In this document: positions 1 through 6,363 of the stretch, one piece after another
Layout: every line of letters starts with the position of its first letter
How positions within the stretch are numbered: the stretch's first letter is position 1
DNA from: CAYOLL01 sp964404765 [NCBI: uncultured Gemmatimonadota bacterium]
GTDB taxonomy: Bacteria; 4572-55
NCBI GenBank assembly: GCA_964404765.1
Contig: CAYOLL010000114.1
Location: 1 to 19,564, forward strand
Direction: 5' to 3'
DNA: 19,564 nt
Program-made: the position numbers and the translations under genes
Notes under the pieces: model-generated
Told to the model about the DNA's origin: nothing
The model's input: the letters and a program-made list of their open reading frames with translations, nothing else
Databases searched by the model: none

Positions 1-50
1 TTGAGTGCTTCAAAAATGGTCTCACTCCAGATTCACGCGGATCAGGAGGT

Positions 51-124
51 CTGAATTTCCGGACGTTGACACGACCTTTACCGCAATAAAATCTGACGTC
101 AATCATTCAGAATTTCTGGACGTT
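51..124. repeat. 17-bp direct repeat pair upstream of the kinase gene
   Basis: Two 17-base copies lie at 51-67 and 108-124, agree at 15 of 17 positions (core GAATTTCYGGACGTT) and start 57 bases apart. They lie upstream of the candidate kinase promoter at 164-192. No convincing gene is visible in 1-245. The pair could be binding sites for a regulator, or remnants of a duplicated stretch; the sequence does not decide between these. Confidence 0.4.
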
Positions 125-163
125 CGATCTCGCGTTCTCGCATCAAACGCTTCAAAATTCCCC

Positions 164-192
164 TTGAAATCCACTGCCAGACGTGGTAAACT
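164..192 (+). promoter_or_regulatory. Candidate sigma-70 promoter of the kinase gene
   Basis: A -35 box TTGAAA at 164-169 and a -10 box TAAACT at 187-192 are separated by exactly 17 bases. The predicted transcript start near 199 gives a leader of about 47 bases to the start codon at 246. The leader holds the GGAGG ribosome binding site at 236-240. Confidence 0.45.
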
Positions 193-245
193 TAGCAAAA
201 TGAATGCCACTACTTCGGATAAAGACCATTTTGACGGAGGCGCAA

Positions 246-3200
246 ATGGAACAAATTTTGATCGGTGAAGGTGCATTTGGCCAAGTTTATCAGACGCGCA
301 TGAAAGACGGACGCATCGCTGCATATAAGCAGTTTTACCCCAAACACACGCCGCTACGTCATCGCTTTCAGGCTGCGGTAACGGCCATGATGCCTGTTAA
401 GAATCCGAACTGCGCCGAAATTTTTGGCTGGGACGCGGGCGAAGGCGCGTTTGGCTATTGGCAAGAACTTGTGGATGGCAACAAATCAATCTCCTGCTTG
501 AAAGGGCAGGGCGTGGAACGGATCGTCCGGGCGGCGATTCAGATTTGCAACGGATTGGATGCTCTCCATGCCCGGCGCATTGTTTACCGGGACCTGAAGC
601 CGAAAAATATCCTACTGACCCAAAATGACACGATTAAAATTATTGATTTAGATTCAATCCCGATCGGTGAGACAGACGAAGTCGGTTTTACCGGCAATCC
701 GTGCTACGCCTCGCCCGAACATTTTCCCAAAAGCGATAACCCGCCTGAATTGGATCCGCGCAGCGATTTGTACGCCCTGGGCGTTTTATTACACGAATTG
801 CTGACCGGCCGACTGCCCTTTGTCTTTCCCGCTCAGGCCGATCTGCGCGAATACGCCCGCATTCATGCCGAAACGCCGCCCGACATCGCCAGCGATTTAC
901 CAGCGGAACTGCAAGAAATTTTGTTCAGACTGCTGGCCAAAGACCCGGCTGATCGGTATTCGAATGCCTACGCTGTCGCCGTGGACCTGGCCAAAATTAT
1001 CCATGCGCCGTTGACCATGATTCCGCCCAGCGCCTACTTGTTGTCACCACGGTTTGTGGATCGCACTGCGCCGCAACAGGAGTTATGGGCTGCTTTTCAG
1101 GCGGCTCAGCACAACGGATCGCCCCGTTTGGCTGTGTTGTCCGGCGAGTCCGGGGTGGGCAAGACTTGGCTTGCGGAAAAATTTCAGCGTCAGGCACAGG
1201 CGGCAGCCGTCAGCGTGATTGTAATCAAATGCGAGCCAGAAAGCGGTCAACTGCTACGCGATTTGATCATCCGACTGATCGCGCAGATGAACGACCGCGC
1301 GGAGGACGAAAAGATAGCCGGGCTGGGGGAATTTGGCTGGGATTTGATTGAGTATGCCTATCTGACCGGCGAGCCGTGGACCCAACGCCTGCCCAAAACG
1401 CCAGCGCTGACCGATGCAAAAGCCCAGGAAACACGTTTTTTTGACGCGCTGACCGGGTTGATTCAAACCCTGGCGGATAGGCCGCTGCTGATTTGTCTGG
1501 ACGATCTGCATTGGGCGGATGATAAAACCCTGCGCTGGCTGGCTTATGCGGCCCGCAACCTGCGCCTGAACCACAGCCGGGCGTTTTTGCTGGGTCTGTC
1601 GCGGGTGGATGATGACCGGGCGGAGGCGCCGGAATTATTAACCCAATTGCAGCGAGATGAACACACGCAATGGATCGCCTTAGACAAGCTCGATTCCGGT
1701 TATGTGGCCGAAATGGCCGCGGCGATGCTCGGCTTAGCCCGGCCGGAAATAGACGCCGAACTCGCCCGCGTTTTGAGCGACCAGGCTGCCGGCAACCCGC
1801 TCTTTGTGCGTGAACTGCTCTATTATTTTCTGGATACGAAGCAACTGGCTAAAAACGACGGGCAGTGGGAATTGGCGCTCCACCCAGACTTGAAATTGCC
1901 CAACCGGGCGCAGGAAGTACTCAACCGGCGGTTGGGATTGCTGGCTTTTGACACGCAATTAGTCTTGCAACGGGCAGTAGTGATCGGCCGCGAGTTCGAC
2001 CTGGATTTGTTAGGCGTCTTAACCGGCCAAAGCGAGGGCGAGCGCAGCGCCACATTGATGGAATTGGAACGCGCCCGTTCTGCCTTTCTGCTGGACGATC
2101 TGGGCGGCGGCCGCTACCGCCTGATCCATGATGCCGTGCGCGAAGCCCTGAGCGACGAGGCGCGGAAGCATGACGAGTGGAAAGCCTGGCATCGAGGCAT
2201 CGGCGAGGCATTAGAAGCCCGCCACGCTGATAACAAAGACATGGTGATGGATGATCTGGCCCGGCTGTTTTATATCGCGGATCATGATGCCGGCAAGACG
2301 ATTGAGTACTGCGGTCGGGCAGGGGATTTGGCCAAGCGGCGGTATGAGAATGAGAAGGCGGTGCGGTTTTATGATTTGTCTATTGAGAAAAGTCAAAACA
2401 TTAGAGATCGCTATAGAGAAACTGAATATTGGTTACGAGTTGGCGATATTCATTATCGTGCAGGATGTTGGGAAAAAGGTGAGACGGCCTATCAAACAGC
2501 TATAGCTCTTTCCGAAACAACCACAAACACCAGGTCATTGGCACTTGCAAAAAATTATCTTGCAGAAATACACCGGAAAAAAGGGCAGGCAGACAAAGCC
2601 CTAGTTTTGTTGCAAGAGGTTTTGCATCTCTTTGAAGCTATTAATGATAAAGAATGGATCGGAAGGGTTCACAATAATATTGCAAATATCTACTTAACAT
2701 CAGGAGACCTCCCAAAAGCACGTGAGTTATACCAGATGGCACGTGTAATTGCCGAAGAAGAAAGTGACGAGTTGGGATTGAGTAGAGCTCTAGGAAACAT
2801 GGGCGTTACTTTTGAGAGAGAGGGTAACTATGAAGATGCTATGGATGTCTATGAGAAAAGTTTGGCGATTTCTGAAAAGTTAGGCATCAAGTATGATGAA
2901 AGCCGTGCTCTTAGCAGTATTGGTGATGTCTATTTAGCGTTGGGTGATTATATAAAAGCGCGGGAATACTTTGCAAAAGCATTGGCGATTGATAAGCAAA
3001 TTGGATATAAAGACGGAATTAGTTCTATTGTTGGAAGTATCGGCATTTCTTACAAAGATGAGGGGAATTATGAGGAAGCGATTCATTACTATGAACGAGC
3101 GTTGTTCATAGAGCGTGAATTGGGGGACACCAATGGTTTGATGGTGGTGGCAAACAATATTGGCAGCGCGTATTTAGATTTGGGACAATGGGAGAAAGCA

Positions 3201-3776
3201 AGCGAATACTTTAATGACGCACTTAAAAACGCGGAAAGACAAGGGAATAAAAAAGTTGCATGCGTGCTTTTAGGGAATTTAGGGACTTTGTTTATAGAGC
3301 AAGGTTTATTTGAGCAAGCCTTAGATTATTTGACAAAAGCTATAACTTTCTGTAAGGAAATTCATTACAAATATGGCTTATGCTGGTTCCTTTATTGCAT
3401 GGCAGACATGCACTTTAGAATTCAGCAATACCCAGAGACCTTACAACTCATTGACGAGATAATTTCGCTTGCTCAAACAATTCAGCAAACAGATATTCTT
3501 TTTAAAGCAAAGATTCTTTCAAAAAAAATTCATTTTTTGTTGGCAAAAGATAGTGACACCAAAATGGCAATTATACAACAGGTTAAAGATATTCTTTTTT
3601 CTGGAGTTCAGGACTCAAATTATGAACATAAGGTGATCCTTTATCATGAACTCTGGCACATGACCCACGATCCGGTTCACCGCGACATGGCCATCGCCCT
3701 ATATCAAGAGTTGATCGCTAAAACGCCCAAGTATGAATACAAAAAACGTCTGGAGGAACTGCAAAGCGAAGGATAA
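246..3776 (+). CDS. Serine/threonine protein kinase - AAA ATPase - TPR protein
   Basis: This 1176-residue signalling protein begins with a Hanks-type kinase: glycine loop GEGAFGQV at residues 7-14, an ATP-binding Lys near 28, catalytic loop YRDLKPKN with Asp 116, and SPE in place of APE at 156-158. The DFG motif reads DLD (134-136); the metal-binding Asp is kept but Phe and Gly are replaced. An AAA/STAND-like ATPase follows, with Walker A GESGVGKT at 300-307 and Walker B LLICLDDLHWAD at 414-425. From about residue 700 there are many TPR repeats of the tetratricopeptide '...A..YY..AL.I...LGD' type. This is the known PknK-like layout in which TPRs sense a partner and the kinase and ATPase relay the signal. 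I chose the start at 246, not the ATG at 204, because GGAGG sits five bases before it and the protein then begins right at the kinase fold. Bases ~2380-3650 (TPRs) are much more AT-rich than the rest. The substrate is unknown. Confidence 0.93.
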   Translation: MEQILIGEGAFGQVYQTRMKDGRIAAYKQFYPKHTPLRHRFQAAVTAMMPVKNPNCAEIFGWDAGEGAFGYWQELVDGNKSISCLKGQGVERIVRAAIQICNGLDALHARRIVYRDLKPKNILLTQNDTIKIIDLDSIPIGETDEVGFTGNPCYASPEHFPKSDNPPELDPRSDLYALGVLLHELLTGRLPFVFPAQADLREYARIHAETPPDIASDLPAELQEILFRLLAKDPADRYSNAYAVAVDLAKIIHAPLTMIPPSAYLLSPRFVDRTAPQQELWAAFQAAQHNGSPRLAVLSGESGVGKTWLAEKFQRQAQAAAVSVIVIKCEPESGQLLRDLIIRLIAQMNDRAEDEKIAGLGEFGWDLIEYAYLTGEPWTQRLPKTPALTDAKAQETRFFDALTGLIQTLADRPLLICLDDLHWADDKTLRWLAYAARNLRLNHSRAFLLGLSRVDDDRAEAPELLTQLQRDEHTQWIALDKLDSGYVAEMAAAMLGLARPEIDAELARVLSDQAAGNPLFVRELLYYFLDTKQLAKNDGQWELALHPDLKLPNRAQEVLNRRLGLLAFDTQLVLQRAVVIGREFDLDLLGVLTGQSEGERSATLMELERARSAFLLDDLGGGRYRLIHDAVREALSDEARKHDEWKAWHRGIGEALEARHADNKDMVMDDLARLFYIADHDAGKTIEYCGRAGDLAKRRYENEKAVRFYDLSIEKSQNIRDRYRETEYWLRVGDIHYRAGCWEKGETAYQTAIALSETTTNTRSLALAKNYLAEIHRKKGQADKALVLLQEVLHLFEAINDKEWIGRVHNNIANIYLTSGDLPKARELYQMARVIAEEESDELGLSRALGNMGVTFEREGNYEDAMDVYEKSLAISEKLGIKYDESRALSSIGDVYLALGDYIKAREYFAKALAIDKQIGYKDGISSIVGSIGISYKDEGNYEEAIHYYERALFIERELGDTNGLMVVANNIGSAYLDLGQWEKASEYFNDALKNAERQGNKKVACVLLGNLGTLFIEQGLFEQALDYLTKAITFCKEIHYKYGLCWFLYCMADMHFRIQQYPETLQLIDEIISLAQTIQQTDILFKAKILSKKIHFLLAKDSDTKMAIIQQVKDILFSGVQDSNYEHKVILYHELWHMTHDPVHRDMAIALYQELIAKTPKYEYKKRLEELQSEG

Positions 3777-3778
3777 TA

Positions 3779-4135
3779 TCAAGAGCACACGTAATCGCCC
3801 AAACGTTGCCGAATAATCTCCAGCACATCCGCTAAGGTGCGCTCTTGGGATGGGCTGATCCCATTTGAATCATGTTTGTGGTGGGGAAAGGTGGCAATTT
3901 CCGGGTGATGCGGCGAGTTATCCCAACGAATGCGCAATTGGCCGGTGGCTTCCTGCCAGTGAAAAACATACTTTCGCCGGCCGTCTTCAAAGAGATAATC
4001 ACGGATGTATAAAAACGATTGATCCGTCAACGTGAGGCGGGCAACCAGCGCGTGAGCGGAACCGAACCGCCGAAAGTCGGTGACCTGATAATCGGCAATC
4101 ATATCGGCGTAGGCTTGAATCAGGCTATAAAACAT
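3779..4135 (-). CDS. TumE-family toxin (DUF6516) of a toxin-antitoxin pair
   Basis: This 118-residue protein has the recognisable TumE/DUF6516 layout: an N-terminal helix, beta strands with LTLTDQSFLYIRDY, then YVFHWQ and the conserved block RWDNSPHHPEIATFPHHKHD, ending in a helix. The family is described as the toxin of small toxin-antitoxin modules; its biochemical target is not evident from the sequence. It is the second gene of a minus-strand pair: its ATG overlaps the end of the upstream gene by 11 bases, which implies translational coupling. It lies two bases beyond the stop of the convergent kinase gene, so there is no room for a separate terminator there. Confidence 0.75.
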   Translation of the reverse strand: MFYSLIQAYADMIADYQVTDFRRFGSAHALVARLTLTDQSFLYIRDYLFEDGRRKYVFHWQEATGQLRIRWDNSPHHPEIATFPHHKHDSNGISPSQERTLADVLEIIRQRLGDYVCS

Positions 4136-4427
4136 GCCGGGCGTCCGCTAAGCGTTTTTGCCAGAAATCATAGCCCTGTTGGGCAAATTCCCAGGCTAAC
4201 AAATCATCGTATTGGGCAAAATCTTCCGGCCCGCTTTCGTAGGCTGCTTGGAAGGCGCCGAATATCTGGCTGTATTTTTGCTCGAAATATGCGACTTCCT
4301 GGCGAAAATTCGATATTTTAGCTAAAATCTCCGTGATGACCGTATCGCGGATGAGATCGTTCACATCCCGATAGGCCAGGTCTTTCAGCAATCCTGATAA
4401 CGGTTCCGTCATTAATAGGGCGCTCAT
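4125..4427 (-). CDS. Candidate antitoxin partner of the TumE-like toxin
   Basis: This 100-residue, helix-rich and acidic protein has no clear DNA-binding motif. Notable blocks are LAYRDVNDLIRDTVITEILAK near the N-terminus and YDDLLAWEFAQQGYDFWQKR near the C-terminus. It precedes and overlaps the TumE-like gene by 11 bases, the antitoxin-first order usual for toxin-antitoxin operons. The start at 4427 is supported by GAGG about eight bases upstream; a second ATG lies five codons in. The antitoxin role is inferred from position and size, not from a recognised fold. Confidence 0.65.
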   Translation of the reverse strand: MSALLMTEPLSGLLKDLAYRDVNDLIRDTVITEILAKISNFRQEVAYFEQKYSQIFGAFQAAYESGPEDFAQYDDLLAWEFAQQGYDFWQKRLADARHVL

Positions 4428-4560
4428 GCGTGACCTCGTTGTTAGAGCTTAAAATTTGGTAAGCAACCGTAAGATACGGATGTGCGTCTGTCTGATCAAG
4501 CAAAAATTAGCGCCATTGTCATTCTCGCCTTTACAATTTTGATTTGGGAGATTAAACATA

Positions 4561-6057
4561 ATGAAAATCACGCTCAAAGACCTGACTGAGGCTGTTGTCT
4601 GTCTCAGTCGGGAGCCGGAGAAGGCCTACGAACTTTTACTGGGATTTTTGGCTAAAGAATACGAAGCTGACGGCTATCTGATGATGGCGAAAGACCCCCA
4701 AAACGGTGAGCCGGTCATTAAATTCAAATCGCCCGGGCTGGAGGACAATTTTAGCCGATCATTGCTGAAACATGTGATAGAAACAGGCGAGACGCTGTGT
4801 ATCGACGACCTTACTAAGAGCGAGTTTAAGAACAATGACAGTATTGCCAATTTAAAGATTTTATCAGCGCTGATTCTTCCTCTCAAGCATGAAGATACAG
4901 CGTTCGGGGCGCTGTATTTGGATCGACGCGGCATGAAGCGACCTTTTGGCGTGGCGCATGTAAAAGAGATCGGGCCGCGGGCAGAGGCGCTGTCCGGCGC
5001 AATTTATCACCGAGAAAGCGAATTGCTGGCGCAGGCGGAGCAACAGCGCCGTTTGGAGTTGCATCGCAAATGGGGATTGTTTATCGGCAATAGTCCTGCC
5101 ATGCAAAAACTATACGTTAGTATTGAAGACGTGGCCAATTCTTCCGCCCCGGTTTATATTTTTGGCGAATCCGGCAGTGGCAAAGAACTGGTCGCTGCCG
5201 CGTTGCATCAATGTAGCAATCGACGAAGTAAGCCTTTTGTGGCGCTCGATTGCGGGGCTTTTGCCAACAAAGAACTGGCCGCAAGTGCATTATTCGGACA
5301 TGAAAGAGGCGCTTTCACCGATGCAAAAAATTTTCGGAAAGGAAAGTTTGAGGAAGCCGGGGCCGGCGTCTTGTTTTTGGATGAAATCGGTGAATTGAGT
5401 TTGGATATTCAAGCCTCGCTGCTACGGGTTTTGGAAAAGAAGGAACTTACGCGGATTGGAGGAACGGGAACGATTTCTGTTCAGGCGCGGGTCATTGTCG
5501 CGACCCAGAAAGATTTGAAAATAGAAGTCGCTGAGAAAAGATTTCGCAATGATTTGTTTCACCGGTTGAGCGTGTTGAGGATTGATGTGCCGCCTTTACG
5601 TGAACGACCGGAGGATATTCCTTTGCTGGCGAACTTTTTTTTGGAGGAACAATGCCGCGAGATCGGCAAGCGTATTCCCGGTTTCACCCGCGAAGCCATG
5701 GCCGCCCTGCAAGCGCATCCGTGGCGGGAGAACAATGTGCGCGATCTGCGCAACGTTATTATGCGGGCGGTGGTTCATCACAGAGATTACCCGCCGATTG
5801 ACGTGGCCGAGCTGTTTCCGGACCAGCCGGCCGGCGCGCCGGATATTCAACTGACAACGTTGAAGGGCAAGACATTGGACGAGGCGAAGGGGTTGATCTT
5901 GCGCGAATCTTTTGCGGAGCATAATGGCAGTATTTCCAAGATGGCCAAAGCCCTGGATGTAAAACGCGATTGGTTATACCGCAACTTGCCACAGCACGGC
6001 GTCAGCCTAAAAGCCGTACGAAAAGAAAAACGTCGGAGGCAGCCAAAGATAAAATGA
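4561..6057 (+). CDS. Sigma-54-dependent transcriptional activator with GAF sensor
   Basis: This 498-residue bacterial enhancer-binding protein has three parts. Residues ~15-145 form a GAF-type sensor (LILPLKHEDTAFGALYLDR is typical). Residues ~172-405 form the AAA+ sigma-54 interaction domain: Walker A GESGSGKE at 202-209, Walker B VLFLDEIGE at 270-278, and arginine-finger segment RNDLFHRL at 329-336. Residues ~440-475 form a Fis-type helix-turn-helix, followed by a Lys/Arg-rich tail. The sigma-54 contact loop is GAFTDA (250-255), not the canonical GAFTGA, and the 'WPGNVREL' motif reads PWRENNVRDL. There is no receiver domain, so control is probably by ligand binding to GAF or by a partner, possibly the kinase upstream (inference). 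The start has GGGAG ten bases ahead. A -24/-12 promoter lies 183 bases beyond its stop, which suggests a local target. Confidence 0.93.
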   Translation: MKITLKDLTEAVVCLSREPEKAYELLLGFLAKEYEADGYLMMAKDPQNGEPVIKFKSPGLEDNFSRSLLKHVIETGETLCIDDLTKSEFKNNDSIANLKILSALILPLKHEDTAFGALYLDRRGMKRPFGVAHVKEIGPRAEALSGAIYHRESELLAQAEQQRRLELHRKWGLFIGNSPAMQKLYVSIEDVANSSAPVYIFGESGSGKELVAAALHQCSNRRSKPFVALDCGAFANKELAASALFGHERGAFTDAKNFRKGKFEEAGAGVLFLDEIGELSLDIQASLLRVLEKKELTRIGGTGTISVQARVIVATQKDLKIEVAEKRFRNDLFHRLSVLRIDVPPLRERPEDIPLLANFFLEEQCREIGKRIPGFTREAMAALQAHPWRENNVRDLRNVIMRAVVHHRDYPPIDVAELFPDQPAGAPDIQLTTLKGKTLDEAKGLILRESFAEHNGSISKMAKALDVKRDWLYRNLPQHGVSLKAVRKEKRRRQPKIK

Positions 6058-6131
6058 CTTATTTTCAGACAAATATATATAACTTTATGGTATAAAATAG
6101 ATTACGAATTTAATACGAATAAGAATGTCAC

Positions 6132-6167
6132 AAAATCAGACATTAGCGGCAAGGGTGGTCTGATTTT
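6132..6167. promoter_or_regulatory. Perfect 10-bp inverted repeat: candidate activator site or hairpin
   Basis: AAAATCAGAC at 6132-6141 and GTCTGATTTT at 6158-6167 are perfect reverse complements with a 16-base spacer. The dyad lies about 100-136 bases upstream of the start expected from the -24/-12 promoter at 6241-6257, the usual distance for an enhancer site bound by a Fis-type activator. It could instead act as an AT-rich hairpin terminator after the activator gene, as T residues follow the right arm. An extended -10-like TGGTATAAA at 6088-6096 lies just upstream, without a clear -35. Confidence 0.5.
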
Positions 6168-6192
6168 TATAAAGACTTCTAACTTATTGAAA

Positions 6193-6240
6193 AAAGGCGG
6201 GTTAGGCCGAATTAACGGCTTAGTCCGCCTTTGTTATTTT
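6193..6240. terminator. Intrinsic terminator, probably bidirectional
   Basis: AAAGGCGGGTTAGGCCG at 6193-6209 pairs with CGGCTTAGTCCGCCTTT at 6216-6232 around a six-base loop. The three non-matching positions can form G-U pairs on one strand. A T-rich tail (6233-6240) follows on the plus strand, and an A-run at 6191-6195 gives U residues on the minus strand. It would end transcription from the activator gene and from the convergent TPR gene on the minus strand, and it insulates the sigma-54 promoter that begins at 6241. Confidence 0.8.
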
Positions 6241-6257
6241 CTGGCCAGTTTCTTGCA
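6241..6257 (+). promoter_or_regulatory. Sigma-54 (-24/-12) promoter
   Basis: The sequence CTGGCCAG-TTTC-TTGCA matches the sigma-54 consensus YTGGCACG-N4-TTGCW at the critical positions. GG lies at 6243-6244 and GC at 6255-6256, exactly 12 bases apart. The two departures are in the less conserved AC of the -24 box. No sigma-70 pair with acceptable spacing overlaps it. The predicted start is near 6268, and the first downstream reading frame with a good ribosome binding site is the 38-codon ORF at 6383. Confidence 0.65.
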
Positions 6258-6266
6258 TTATAGATA

Positions 6267-6284
6267 GCTGTCGAATGCGACAGC
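6267..6284 (+). other. Perfect 7-bp hairpin at the predicted 5' end of the sigma-54 transcript
   Basis: GCTGTCG at 6267-6273 and CGACAGC at 6278-6284 are perfect reverse complements with a four-base loop (AATG). The hairpin coincides with the predicted transcript start near 6268, so it could form a 5' stem that stabilises a small RNA. It could equally be an operator dyad. No T-run follows, so it is not a terminator. Confidence 0.45.
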
Positions 6285-6363
6285 GCTGTCCTCCGACTGA
6301 TTAAACTTCACTTTGTGAGCCGATTCGTTCCACCCAAACCGGATTGGTTCAACGCCATTAATT

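Noticed and set aside
204-245. Upstream ATG adding 14 residues to the kinase
   Set aside because: No ribosome binding site precedes 204, while GGAGG lies before 246 and the kinase fold begins right there.
5-268. 87-codon frame at the start of the window
   Set aside because: It starts with TTG, has no ribosome binding site, looks non-natural in composition and overlaps the kinase start and promoter.
6125-6163. 12-codon frame starting at ATG 6125 as a leader peptide
   Set aside because: It has no ribosome binding site and overlaps the inverted repeat, which explains the sequence better.
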